Part shown: in pieces, positions 8,724 through 16,886 of the stretch
Layout of the letters: each line of letters starts with the position of its first letter
Position numbering within the stretch: the stretch's first letter is position 1
Source of the DNA: Streptomyces sp. NBC_01241
GTDB lineage: Bacteria > Actinomycetota > Actinomycetes > Streptomycetales > Streptomycetaceae
DNA length: 64,000 bases
Direction of reading: 5' to 3'
Assembly (NCBI RefSeq): GCF_041435435.1
Contig: NZ_CP108494.1
Coordinates: 6,730,501 to 6,794,500 of the forward strand
Made by a program: the position numbers and the translations under genes
The notes under the pieces: model-generated
Database searches by the model: none
What the model was told of the DNA's origin: nothing
The model's input: only the letters and a program-made list of their open reading frames with translations

Positions 8724-10448
8724 ATGACTGACTTCCAGACGATCCGGGCGGGAGAGCAGACGATCGCCGTTCGCAAGGACCTCCGGGTGCCGATGCGGGA
8801 CGGCGTCGAACTCGCCGTGGACGCCTACCACGGCCAGGACGACAAGCCGCGGCCGGCTCTGATCGCGATGAGCGCCTACGGCAAGGAGCTGCAGGCGCTC
8901 GCCCTCACCACGCCGCCGCAGCGCCGGCCCAGCCCGATGTGGGACGGCTGCATCGAGGCCGGTGACATCGCGCGCGTCGTCAGGGAGGACTATGTCCACG
9001 TCATCGGTGACGTGCGGGGAACCGGTGATTCCGACGGCGTCATGATCGGCAACTACAACTTCGGCGGCGTTTCCCAGGGGCAGGACCTGTACGACCTCGT
9101 CGAGTGGGTCGCAGCGCAGCCGTGGTGCGACGGCAACGTCGGCATGATCGGCATCTCCTACTTCGGCTCCATGCAGGTACTCGCCGCCGCCGAGCGGCCA
9201 CCGCACCTCAAGGCGATCTTCGTCAGCGGTGGCCACTACGACTTCTACGAGACCACCTACCACGGCGGCATCATGTGGTTCATGCCGCGTGCTGCCCGCG
9301 AGGGACGCGGCGGCGACTCCGGCATCGCGCACACCGACGTCAAGTCCCGTATGCAGGAGGTCCATTCCCCCGAGGAGCTGAAGAAGCTCGTCGAGGAGCG
9401 GCTGCAGGATCCGGACGTGGCGGCCTGGCCGAACCTCGTGCACGTGCTCAAGTACCCGAAGAACCGCGAATTCTGGTTCGACATCGTGATGAACCACCTC
9501 GACGGCGACTGGTACGAGGAACGCAACCCGATCAATCTGGCCGAGAACATCGACATCCCGGTCTACCTGCAGATCGACCAGGGGCGCGGCTGGACCCTGG
9601 ACGGTCACATCGAGCTGTTCAACGTCCTGAAGGGTCCCAAGAAGCTGGACATCGGCTCCTACCCGCCGATGCAGTCGCGACCCTGGATCGAAGAGCACGA
9701 CAAGATGTTCCGCTGGTACGAGTACTGGCTCAAGGGCATCGACAACGGCATCATGGACGAACCGGCCGTGAGCGTCTTCGTGGAGGGCTCGCGCGAGGTG
9801 GTCACCGCGGCGCAGTGGCCACCGAAGGAGATCGAGCACAAGCCGCTCTACCTGCGCCCGCGGCACAAGCTCTCCTTCGAGCCCGAGTTCATGGGCGCCG
9901 AATACGCCGCCCCCGACGGCTTCTACCAGGCACCGCTCACCGTCACCGACAAGGTGGAGGTGCTGAAGTGGAGCACCGAGCCGTATCCGGAACCCACCGA
10001 GCTGATCGGTACCGGCGCGGCACACCTGTTCGTGGAGATCGACCAGGACGACACCAACTTCATCCTGCGCCTGTGGGACGAGGCTCCCGGCGGCGGCCGG
10101 CAGCTGATCACCAGCGGATACCTCAAGGCCTCCCACCGCGAGCTCGACGAGAAGCGCACCACCGAGGGCGACCCCTACCACCCGCACACCCGCGTGGTGC
10201 CGGTGGAGCCCGGGAAGGTGGAGGAGTACGTGCTGCGGCTCTATCCGTTCGCAGCCACCTTCGAGCCGGGTCACCGTCTGGTGGTGGAGTTGTCGAACAA
10301 CGAGCCGCTGGTCGACGCGCACAACGCGCTGCTGCCGCCGGATGCCTTCCACCTGCCGGTGGGCCGCCCCGTCACCCACAAGATCTACCGCGACGCCGCG
10401 CACCCCTCCCGGCTCGTGCTGCCGTTCACGACGGTCACCCGGTCGTGA
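8724..10448 (+). CDS. CocE/NonD-family (X-Pro dipeptidyl-peptidase-like) hydrolase
   Basis: A 574-residue serine hydrolase of the CocE/NonD family, which includes cocaine esterase and acylase-type enzymes. The alpha/beta-hydrolase core starts at VPMRDGVELAVDAY; the oxyanion region is SAYGK and the nucleophile elbow is GISYFGS, followed by the typical C-terminal jelly-roll domain (LFVEIDQDDTN, LRLYPFAATF). The ATG at 8724 follows AGGAG with 9-nt spacing; an in-frame ATG 21 nt earlier is possible. It is the last gene of the catabolic operon; immediately downstream the chromosome turns into transposon debris. Substrate unknown: the family covers esters, amides and beta-lactam acyl groups. Confidence 0.9.
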   Translation: MTDFQTIRAGEQTIAVRKDLRVPMRDGVELAVDAYHGQDDKPRPALIAMSAYGKELQALALTTPPQRRPSPMWDGCIEAGDIARVVREDYVHVIGDVRGTGDSDGVMIGNYNFGGVSQGQDLYDLVEWVAAQPWCDGNVGMIGISYFGSMQVLAAAERPPHLKAIFVSGGHYDFYETTYHGGIMWFMPRAAREGRGGDSGIAHTDVKSRMQEVHSPEELKKLVEERLQDPDVAAWPNLVHVLKYPKNREFWFDIVMNHLDGDWYEERNPINLAENIDIPVYLQIDQGRGWTLDGHIELFNVLKGPKKLDIGSYPPMQSRPWIEEHDKMFRWYEYWLKGIDNGIMDEPAVSVFVEGSREVVTAAQWPPKEIEHKPLYLRPRHKLSFEPEFMGAEYAAPDGFYQAPLTVTDKVEVLKWSTEPYPEPTELIGTGAAHLFVEIDQDDTNFILRLWDEAPGGGRQLITSGYLKASHRELDEKRTTEGDPYHPHTRVVPVEPGKVEEYVLRLYPFAATFEPGHRLVVELSNNEPLVDAHNALLPPDAFHLPVGRPVTHKIYRDAAHPSRLVLPFTTVTRS

Positions 10449-10508
10449 CGCACGCCGAGGGCGGCCGGGCCATCGCTTACCTGGCCGTCCTGCGTGACCA
10501 GCAGGGGC

Positions 10509-10625
10509 TCATTCACTCGCTGCGGGTGCCGGAGAAGCATTCCAGAAATCGGCGTAGTGGCCATCGCGGTGCAGCAGTTCGTCGTGGGGGCCTTCCTCCA
10601 CGATGCGGCCGCCGTCGACAGGGCG
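10509..10625 (-). pseudogene. 3-prime remnant of an ABC transporter ATP-binding gene
   Basis: The last 38 codons of a leftward frame read GGRIVEEGPHDELLHRDGHY followed by ADFW, the signature after the H-loop of exporter-type ABC ATPases (usually DGGRIVEEGTHDELL). Nothing upstream in this frame resembles an ABC protein; the match ends where the TnpB remnant begins at about 10617. The gene was therefore truncated at its 5-prime side by the insertion-sequence event. Confidence 0.7.
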
Positions 10626-11132
10626 AAGGTCCGGCTCAGGGTCGCCCGCGCTCACGCGCGGGTGACCGACGCGCGGCGTGAGTTCCACCACCAGCTCTCC
10701 ACTCGGATCATCCGTGAGAACCAAGCGGCTGCCGTGGAGGACCTGGCGGTGAAGGGACTCGCCCGTACGCGTCTGGCCAAGTCCGTCCACGACGCCGGAT
10801 GGTCGGCGGTCCTGGCAATGCTGGAGTACAAGGCCGCCCGGTACGGACGCACCTTCGTGCGCATCGGCCGGTTCGAGCCGACCTCCCAGGTCTGCTGCGT
10901 ATGCGGCGTCAAGGACGGTCCCAAGCCCCTCCACGTCCGCGTGTGGGAATGCGGGGCATGCGGGGCCGTCCTGGACCGGGACATCAACGCGGCGGTCAAC
11001 ATCGCCAGGGCCGCCTGTGGAGCGCGGGTAGGACCGGGACTCGTCCCGGCGCAGCGCTGTGAAGCAGGAACCCACCGAGGCGGTCGGACGACCGTGGTAG
11101 GAATCCCCGGGCTTCAGAGCGTCCGCCAGTAG
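10617..11132 (+). pseudogene. TnpB (IS200/IS605-type OrfB) C-terminal remnant
   Basis: About 170 codons match the C-terminal half of IS605-family TnpB. The RuvC-II region keeps its glutamate (AAAVEDLAVKGLARTRLA). The zinc ribbon shows CCVCG and CGACG, and the RuvC-III aspartate is in DRDINAAVNIARAA. The N-terminal half, with the first RuvC aspartate and the DNA-recognition domains, is missing; the frame instead runs back into antisense of an ABC-transporter tail. It cannot encode an active RNA-guided nuclease. The 3-prime flank (about 11030-11118) keeps part of the usual IS right end, including one arm of the terminal hairpin (CCCCGGGCTTCAG). Confidence 0.85.
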
Positions 11133-11220
11133 GTCATGAACGCGTCGGATTGGCGGCACGACGGGCAGGCGTCTGCTGATCATGGAGTTGCTGACGCTCT
11201 GCGATCCTGGGAGAACGTCT

Positions 11221-11322
11221 GTGCCCGTCATGCCCGCGTCCATCATCGACCCGGTCCGTGCCGAGTTCCTGGTGCTGTTGGCAGATCGTCCGGTGCGGGC
11301 GGCACCGAATCCGCCTCCTTGA
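11221..11322 (+). pseudogene. Possible N-terminal remnant of an IS5-type transposase
   Basis: A short open frame from a GTG encodes MPASIIDPVRAEFLVLLADR, then a few proline-rich residues and a stop. The pattern M-P-A, D-P-V-R, E-F, L-L resembles the first 20 residues of IS5-type transposases common in Streptomyces. A related but diverged copy in opposite orientation lies at 12630-12692, on the other side of the esterase gene. Short, so the assignment is tentative. Confidence 0.4.
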
Positions 11323-11329
11323 GCCGTAG

Positions 11330-11363
11330 GCAGGTGGGGCCTCCGGCCGGAGACCCCACCTGC
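11330..11363 (-). terminator. Intrinsic terminator of the erythromycin-esterase gene
   Basis: A 17-bp stem (GCAGGTGGGGCCTCCGG paired with CCGGAGACCCCACCTGC, one wobble pair) lies 15 bp beyond the stop of the leftward esterase gene. No long T-run follows, which is usual in Streptomyces. Confidence 0.75.
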
Positions 11364-11378
11364 TCGGGTTCAGGTTGG

Positions 11379-12629
11379 TCAGAAGCGCACTGTGCGGTCC
11401 CGGGTGACCGTCGGGACGGCGAGCACGGCATCGAACGCTTCAGGGACCGGGGTGCTCAGATGGGAGCTCTGGAAACGGAGCCCGTTGATCAGTGGTGCCC
11501 CCTGTTCGTCGCGCGGTGCGTGGCGCAGGTCGGTCAAGGTGATCCGGTCGGCGAGTCCGGCATCGATAAGAGCGGCCTCGACACTGCCGGGCTCGGCAGG
11601 CTCAAGGGGGGCTTCGGCGAGGGTGAAGCCGACCGCGGCGCTCTGGTCGGGGTACATCTCCGGCACGTGGTCGGCGGTGTGGACGAGCGCCACGGTGCGG
11701 TAGTCCTGGCCGAGCATCCGCTGCAGGTGCTGGCCCATGGGCAGTGTGGTGAGGCCGCCGCCGAAATCCAAAGAAAACGCCGTCTTGTGGATGTGGTTGT
11801 TGTGTGCCGCAAGGGCTATCCGGGTCCCCGGTTCGGCGTGGTCCAGGTGCCAGCGCAGGGACTCGGCCAGGTAGATCTCTCGCACCGACAGGTCCGCGGC
11901 CAGGCCCCGACCGGACATCAGCGCGTTTCCCGCCTGGAACATGTAGTCGGTGTGGCGGGCCGCTTCCACCTGGCGCCGGGCGATGTCGAAGCGGCTCTGG
12001 CTGCTGCGGGAGACGTAGAGCGGTTCGACGGCGCGCAGCCGCAGCAACAGCCGTGCCAGTACGGCAGTCAGTTTGTTCTGCTCGGCGGTCTCCAGGCCGG
12101 CCCATGCGGGCGCGGCCGTGGCGCCGGAACCGCAGCCCTTGAGGAACCGATCGCTGATCTCCAGGGCCGTATCGACGAGGGGGAGTGCATCGGGGTCGAC
12201 CTCACGCAGGTATTCGGCCACCGGCTCCAGGGCAGGTCGTAGCGCCCCGCCGGCCTCGGGGATGTCGAGGCCGGCGAAGCGCAAGGGGTGTCCGCTGGTG
12301 CGGTTGTGGTGGCGCAGCCAGTGCATGAGATCTGCGGCGCCCCACTCGGCGGCGGCCCGGCTTACTTTCGCCAGGTCCCCGTCGTCGCCGTCGCCCAGCA
12401 GCCACCGGTCGAGGGGGAAGGCTTCGCTGAAGCCGAACTCCATGGCGAAGACGGTGAATCCACAGCGTTCGGCGAGAAAGCGCAGCACCCGCTGGCGTGC
12501 GCGCGAGAACTCTTCGACGAAGTGGGCGCCCTCACCGACTGCCACAACCCGGGCATCGCCGACGATCTCCCGGAGCACTTCGAGGTCGTCGAGGGGCCCG
12601 TCCGGGATACGCGGGTTGTGGCAACCCAA
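11379..12629 (-). CDS. Erythromycin esterase-family protein with an IS-derived start
   Basis: The protein matches the erythromycin esterase (EreA/EreB) family from GPLDDLEVLREIVGDARVV onward, including the active-site region GEGAHFVEEF, the glutamate in FAMEFGFSEA and AAHNNHIHK. Family members hydrolyse macrolide lactones or unknown esters. The frame has no ATG or GTG near a normal start. The first usable codon is a TTG at 12629 inside a segment reading HPLGCHNPRIPD, which belongs to an IS5-type transposase N-terminus, not to Ere proteins. A GTG at 12578 is an alternative; neither has a clear ribosome site. The gene thus looks 5-prime truncated and fused in frame to IS debris. Length (416 residues) is near normal, so only a short leader is lost. 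Confidence 0.8.
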   Translation of the reverse strand: MGCHNPRIPDGPLDDLEVLREIVGDARVVAVGEGAHFVEEFSRARQRVLRFLAERCGFTVFAMEFGFSEAFPLDRWLLGDGDDGDLAKVSRAAAEWGAADLMHWLRHHNRTSGHPLRFAGLDIPEAGGALRPALEPVAEYLREVDPDALPLVDTALEISDRFLKGCGSGATAAPAWAGLETAEQNKLTAVLARLLLRLRAVEPLYVSRSSQSRFDIARRQVEAARHTDYMFQAGNALMSGRGLAADLSVREIYLAESLRWHLDHAEPGTRIALAAHNNHIHKTAFSLDFGGGLTTLPMGQHLQRMLGQDYRTVALVHTADHVPEMYPDQSAAVGFTLAEAPLEPAEPGSVEAALIDAGLADRITLTDLRHAPRDEQGAPLINGLRFQSSHLSTPVPEAFDAVLAVPTVTRDRTVRF

Positions 12630-12692
12630 GGGGTGAGTGTCCTCACGATCCGGCAGCGAGGCGAGGAACTCCTCGCGGATCGGGTCGGCTCA
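12630..12692 (-). pseudogene. IS5-type transposase N-terminal fragment fused to the esterase frame
   Basis: Reading leftward from a TGA at 12690-12692, the frame continuous with the esterase encodes DPIREEFLASLPDREDTHP and then LGCHNPRIPD. This is the typical start of IS5-family transposases in actinomycetes (xDPxxxxFxxLLP...HPLGCHRRRI). It is inverted with respect to the related fragment at 11221, so the esterase is bracketed by two transposase starts pointing inward. Confidence 0.6.
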
Positions 12693-12785
12693 ACCCCTCT
12701 GATGGTGTGCAGAGTTGCTGACCGCATCCCATGCAATTCGATAATGGCACCTGCTAACATTTCTTGGCATGTGCTGGACGTTGAC

Positions 12786-13115
12786 ATGAGAGACCCCGCG
12801 CCGACGGGCGACGACCTGGTGCGGGTGCTGGCCACGCTGTCCAACCCGCACCGGCTGCGAGTCGTGGCGGCCCTTTCCGGCCGACGGAACTACGTGAGCC
12901 AGCTGGCGCGCGAGCTGGACATCAGCAGGGCGCTGCTCCAGGTCCATCTGAAGAAGCTGGAGGCGGTCGGCCTGGTCTCCTCCCGGCTGGAGCTGTCGGA
13001 GGACGGAAAAGCAATGAAGTTCTACGAGGTGAGTCCGTTCTCGGTCCACCTCACACCCGAGTGCATCGAGAGCGCCGTAGAGACGTTGACCACCGAGAAG
13101 GGATCGTCGCGATGA
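12786..13115 (+). CDS. ArsR-family transcriptional regulator
   Basis: A 109-residue winged-helix protein: LSNPHRLRVVAALSGRRNYV then SQLARELDISRALLQVHLKK as the helix-turn-helix and a beta-wing around VSSRLELSEDGKAMKFYE. No metal-binding cysteines are present, so it is not a classical metal sensor. The ATG at 12786 is chosen (GGA 7 nt upstream); a GTG at 12771 is also possible. GATAAT at 12740-12745 with TTGCTG upstream is a plausible promoter. Its stop overlaps the next start (ATGA), so it is coupled to the small membrane protein and probably controls it and the downstream exporter. Confidence 0.85.
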   Translation: MRDPAPTGDDLVRVLATLSNPHRLRVVAALSGRRNYVSQLARELDISRALLQVHLKKLEAVGLVSSRLELSEDGKAMKFYEVSPFSVHLTPECIESAVETLTTEKGSSR

Positions 13116-13381
13116 ACGAGCGCGAGTGGCAGGAAGTCATCGGAACCATCGGCATGTTCGTCCTGCTCATCGCCGTGGTCGTCACGGTCATCTGGCAAGT
13201 TGCCGCCGGCCGGCGGGCGAAGGCTCGGGAGGCGCGCGAGGCCGAGTACCAGAAGCTCGCCGAAGCCGCGGTCGCCGGGCAGCGGAACATCGAGCGGCAA
13301 CTCGCCGAAATCGGCGGCCAGGTCTCGGACCTGCAGGGCCGCACGGATTCGATCGAACGGGTCCTCAAAGACGTCGAGTAG
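13112..13381 (+). CDS. Small single-pass membrane protein with coiled coil
   Basis: An 89-residue protein with one transmembrane helix near residues 9-30 (GTIGMFVLLIAVVVTVIW) followed by a charged, Ala/Glu-rich cytoplasmic coiled coil. It overlaps the ArsR stop by 4 bp and has AAGGGA upstream. No family is recognised. The arrangement, a DNA-binding repressor plus a small membrane-anchored coiled-coil partner, suggests it may hold or signal to the regulator; that is inference. Confidence 0.8.
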   Translation: MNEREWQEVIGTIGMFVLLIAVVVTVIWQVAAGRRAKAREAREAEYQKLAEAAVAGQRNIERQLAEIGGQVSDLQGRTDSIERVLKDVE

Positions 13382-13410
13382 CCCTTGAGGGGCACATCCC
13401 GGAGAAAATC

Positions 13411-13442
13411 CCGGGCCGTCGAGCGGTAACTCGACGGCCCGG
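13411..13442 (+). terminator. Perfect 13-bp hairpin after the ArsR operon
   Basis: CCGGGCCGTCGAG and its complement CTCGACGGCCCGG enclose a 6-nt loop, 30 bp after the small membrane-protein stop and 75 bp before the exporter start. It probably ends or attenuates transcription between the two units. Confidence 0.65.
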
Positions 13443-13516
13443 ATTCGCGGGACGAACCACCTCGCCGAAGGCGAGTTTGCGCAGGAACACCCCACCAAGG
13501 AAGAGGAGAGCAGCCC

Positions 13517-15820
13517 ATGCTGCCCAAGAGCAAATCCGCTCCCCGTCCGCCCGACGGTTTCGACAGCGCCCAACGGTGCTTACCTGCCTACTCCCGCAGC
13601 GCCGGGCCCGGTCGCAGCGCAGGGGTGATCGCGGCCGTCGCGGGCTGGTCGGCCCGGCACCGCGCCCTGGCGATCGGCGGGTGGCTCGCACTCGTAGTGG
13701 TTGCCGTCCTGTCCAGCTCCCTGGTCCGGGGCGACAGCGCCCGGTCCGTCGATCCGGGGGAGGCAGGTCGGGCCCAGCAGATGGTGGACGCGCAGGGCAG
13801 TGGCGGCTCCATCCGGGAGAACGTGCTGATCCAGTCCCGGGGCGGCGGTGATCGACGGTTTCCGGACGACCCCGAACTGAGGGATGCCACCAGGGACTTG
13901 GTGGCCGAGCTGCGCCGGACACCGGGCGCCGTGCGTGATGTCGGCTCCCCGCTGGCGGCGCACGGCGAGCGATGGGTGACGCGAGACGGCCGGTCCGGCC
14001 TTGTCACCTTTGAAGTGGCGGGCTCCGAGGAGCAGTTCGAGACCCACTACGAGACCGTGGCGAAGGCCGTGGAACGGGTCGGGGAGAGCCATCCGCGGGT
14101 ACGGCTCGCCCAGGCGGGCGACCACAGCCTCTCCGAGGCGGTCAACGACGGGATCAAGGGCGACCTCAAGCGCGCCGAGACGACCTCTCTGCCGCTGACG
14201 GTCCTGATCCTGCTGGTCGTCTTCGGTTCCCTGGTCGCCGCCGGTATCCCGTTGCTGCTGTCGGCGACCACCGTGGCGGCCGCTTTCGGCCTGCTGCAAG
14301 TCGTCAGCCGGTGGGTGCCGTTCAACAGCGCCGCCTCCGCGATCGTGCTGCTGATCGGCATGGCGGTCGGCATCGACTACTCGCTGTTCTACCTGCGCCG
14401 GGTGCGCGAGGAGCGGGCGGCCGGACACGAGGTGCGGGAGGCGCTGCGGATCACGGCACTCACCTCGGGGCACGCCATCGTGGCCTCCGGCCTGACCGTG
14501 ATGCTCTGCATGATCGGCCTGCTGTTCACCGGCGTGGACGTCTTCAAGGGCCTGACCGCCGGCACTGTCCTGGTGGTCGGCCTCGCGGTGCTCAGCTCCG
14601 TGACGGTCCTGCCCGCCCTGCTTGCCGCACTCGGCGACCGGGTCGACAGGGCGCGTATCCCCTGGCTGGGCAGGCGCAGGATCGCAGCGCAGGAGTCGCG
14701 TCTTTGGGGGCGGGTGGCGCGGGCAGTCGTACGCCGGCCCGTTCCGGCCGGTGCGACGGCGGCGCTGGTCCTGTTGCTGATGGCGTTGCCCGCGCTCGGC
14801 ATCCGGTTGCAGGACGCCGCGGTGACGGCCAGCCTGCCGCCCGGTGTGTCGACCGCGGTGGACGCAGCGACGCGGATGCAGAGTGTCTTCCCCGGGTCGG
14901 CGACCGCGGCCCGGGTGGTCATCGACCGTGCGGACGGCACGTCGGCCGACACCCCCGAGGTACGGGCAGCGATCGACGGACTCCACGCGCAGGTTGCCGC
15001 CGGTCATGGCGCGCTGCGGGAGCCGATCACAGCCGTACCGGTCGGTGACGCGATGGTGGTGCGGGTGCCGCTGGCGGGCGCTGTCACCGATCCCGTGGCG
15101 AATCGTGCTCTGGAATCCCTCCGTGACCGCGCACTCCCCACGACTCTCGGCACGGTGGAGGGCATCGACTACGCAGTCGCCGGCAGGACCGCCATGCCCC
15201 ATGACTTCGCGGAGCAGGTGAACCGCCGGACCCCTGCCGTATTCGCGTTCATCCTCGGCCTCGCCTTCCTCCTTCTCGCGGTGACGTTCCGGTCGTGGAC
15301 GATCCCCCTGGTGTCGATCCTGCTCAATCTGCTGTCCATCGGCGCCGCGTACGGGGTACTGGCCCTGGTCTTCCAGGACGGCCACCTGGAATCGCTGCTG
15401 GGGTTCATCTCCTATGGAGGAGTGGTCAGTTGGCTACCGTTGTTCATGTTCATCATTCTGTTCGGCCTGAGCATGGACTATCACATCTTCATTCTCAGCC
15501 GGATCAGGGAACGGTGGCTCGCGGGTACGCAACCGCGCGAGGCGGTCGTCGGTGGCATCGCGGCCAGTGCGGGTGTCGTCAGTAGCGCGGCGCTCATCAT
15601 GACCGGTGTCTTCACGGTCTTCATGACCCTGTCCGCCATCGAATACAAGATGCTGGGCCTCGGCATGGCGCTGGCCATCCTCATCGACGCCACTGTTGTG
15701 CGCGGTGTGCTGTTGCCGGCCGCGCTGTCCCTGCTCGGCGAGCGGGCCTGGAGTCGCGGGACCGGTGTGATCGGACGCGCCTCATCGAGCGGAAAGGCTT
15801 CCGGAGTGGACGGGTCCTGA
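13517..15820 (+). CDS. MMPL-family RND transporter
   Basis: A 767-residue integral membrane protein of the MMPL (mycobacterial membrane protein large) family, with two repeats of an extracytoplasmic loop followed by a bundle of helices. The first helix is near residues 48-66 (LAIGGWLALVVVAVLSSSLV); the conserved helix motif GMAVGIDYSLFYLRRVREE in repeat 1 and LFGLSMDYHIFILSRIRER in repeat 2 contain the proton-relay Asp-Tyr pair. It is expected to export a lipid or hydrophobic compound using the proton gradient. The ATG follows GAGGAG. Leucine 22 is a TTA codon (13580-13582), so translation should depend on the bldA tRNA, which ties it to differentiation or secondary metabolism. Confidence 0.93.
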   Translation: MLPKSKSAPRPPDGFDSAQRCLPAYSRSAGPGRSAGVIAAVAGWSARHRALAIGGWLALVVVAVLSSSLVRGDSARSVDPGEAGRAQQMVDAQGSGGSIRENVLIQSRGGGDRRFPDDPELRDATRDLVAELRRTPGAVRDVGSPLAAHGERWVTRDGRSGLVTFEVAGSEEQFETHYETVAKAVERVGESHPRVRLAQAGDHSLSEAVNDGIKGDLKRAETTSLPLTVLILLVVFGSLVAAGIPLLLSATTVAAAFGLLQVVSRWVPFNSAASAIVLLIGMAVGIDYSLFYLRRVREERAAGHEVREALRITALTSGHAIVASGLTVMLCMIGLLFTGVDVFKGLTAGTVLVVGLAVLSSVTVLPALLAALGDRVDRARIPWLGRRRIAAQESRLWGRVARAVVRRPVPAGATAALVLLLMALPALGIRLQDAAVTASLPPGVSTAVDAATRMQSVFPGSATAARVVIDRADGTSADTPEVRAAIDGLHAQVAAGHGALREPITAVPVGDAMVVRVPLAGAVTDPVANRALESLRDRALPTTLGTVEGIDYAVAGRTAMPHDFAEQVNRRTPAVFAFILGLAFLLLAVTFRSWTIPLVSILLNLLSIGAAYGVLALVFQDGHLESLLGFISYGGVVSWLPLFMFIILFGLSMDYHIFILSRIRERWLAGTQPREAVVGGIAASAGVVSSAALIMTGVFTVFMTLSAIEYKMLGLGMALAILIDATVVRGVLLPAALSLLGERAWSRGTGVIGRASSSGKASGVDGS

Positions 15821-16211
15821 TGCCCGTCTCCCAGGGGCCGACCTCCAGCTTGGGGCCGCTGTCGGAACCGCCGGTGGCGGGGAGCGAGCCCGCGGGCCAC
15901 TGCACGGTCGCCTGATGCGTGTCGTTCGGGGGCGTGTTCTTCGGCCGTGTTCCGCGGCCGTGTTCCTCGGCCGTCCGGCGTGGCTGCCGGGTGCTGTCCT
16001 GAACTGTGGTGGACGGCTGGGACGTTGATCACGTCGGCACGCCTGATTCGGGACGCTGGAACGGGTCGTCCCTCTGGCCTGGGGAAACAGGTGGTCCCTG
16101 GAACGCCGGGGTGGGAGGCCGGGACGGAGGACGCGGGGGACGGTGGGCACGTGGTACGCCGGCCCGATTCCGGCGGGCCGGCGTACCACGTCACGTCGCG
16201 CGGGCGAACGG
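15821..16211. other. Non-coding interval after the MMPL gene
   Basis: No gene is supported here. The only clear structure is the strong hairpin at 16149-16191 serving the leftward gene beyond. A short leftward G/C-biased reading (TVQWPAGSLPATGG, near 15900-15850) looks codon-like but has no start and runs into the exporter; it may be a gene scrap. Confidence 0.5.
16149..16191 (-). terminator. 17-bp perfect hairpin terminator
   Basis: ACGTGGTACGCCGGCCC pairs perfectly with GGGCCGGCGTACCACGT across a 9-nt loop, 21 bp past the stop of the leftward secreted-protein gene. Confidence 0.8.
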
Positions 16212-16886
16212 TCAGTAGTCGTAGTCGTTTCCGATCACTCGGAAACTGCCCCCTACTCCGTTACTGACGAACACACCCCCTTCGACGCGGTTCGGGAACA
16301 CGCCTTCAGTGGCGCCGTGGGGGCCGACGACGGCGACGGGGGCGCCGTTGTCGCAGGTCGCCCCGCTGAAGACCTCGACGGTTCGCCGGCTTTCGTTGAA
16401 GATGTTGAAGCTGGTGGAGCCCAGGCCGCTGGCCACGCTGACGCAGCCGCCGGGGGAGGCGGAGTACGTGCGCTCGTTGAAGTGAATCCTGCCTTCGTCG
16501 TAGTCCCGGCCCCCGTAGCCCCGGCCTCCGTGACCCCGGTCCTGGTCGCCTCCGCGCTCGTCGCCGCCCCTGCCTTCGTCGTCGCCGCGGCCCTGATTGC
16601 CCCTGCCTTCGTCGTTGCCCCGGCCCTCGCCGTTGCCGCCGCGGCCCTCGTCGTTGCCTCGGCTTTCGCCGTTGCCTCGGCCTTCGTCGCTCTTTCCGGT
16701 GTCACCTCTGTCCTTGGGGGCCACAGCGGGTGCTGGGGCCGGGGCTGGAGCGGCGACCGCTCGCTGGACGACCGGAGCGGCCTGGGGCGGCTCGTTCGTG
16801 GCGGCCGAGGTGAAGGTGCTACCGGTGGCGGTCAGGGCCGCGGCGGCGGCGATGGCGGCAGTGAGGACGGTGGAACGTGTGGTCAT
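16212..16886 (-). CDS. Secreted low-complexity protein with EGRGN-type repeats
   Basis: A 224-residue protein beginning with a Sec signal peptide (MTTRSTVLTAAIAAAAALTA, cleavage near residue 30). An Ala/Pro linker is followed by about 70 residues made of short Asp/Glu-Gly-Arg-Gly-Asn repeats, then a compact C-terminal domain of about 95 residues (HFNERTYSASPGGCVSVASG to the end) with two cysteines that could form a disulfide. The repeat zone is likely disordered and highly charged. The ATG at 16886 has AGGAGA upstream. No enzyme family is recognised; the C-terminal domain recurs in small secreted Streptomyces proteins of unknown role. Confidence 0.85.
   Translation of the reverse strand: MTTRSTVLTAAIAAAAALTATGSTFTSAATNEPPQAAPVVQRAVAAPAPAPAPAVAPKDRGDTGKSDEGRGNGESRGNDEGRGGNGEGRGNDEGRGNQGRGDDEGRGGDERGGDQDRGHGGRGYGGRDYDEGRIHFNERTYSASPGGCVSVASGLGSTSFNIFNESRRTVEVFSGATCDNGAPVAVVGPHGATEGVFPNRVEGGVFVSNGVGGSFRVIGNDYDY

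Noticed and set aside
8724..10448. Cocaine esterase as a specific function
   Set aside because: CocE/NonD is a broad family; nothing in the operon points to tropane alkaloids.
10617..11132. Active RNA-guided TnpB nuclease
   Set aside because: The N-terminal half with the first catalytic aspartate is missing and the right-end hairpin is cut, so only a remnant is supported.
15850..15910. Leftward codon-like stretch (TVQWPAGSLPATGG) as a gene
   Set aside because: No start, no ribosome site, overlaps the exporter gene, and no family recognised.
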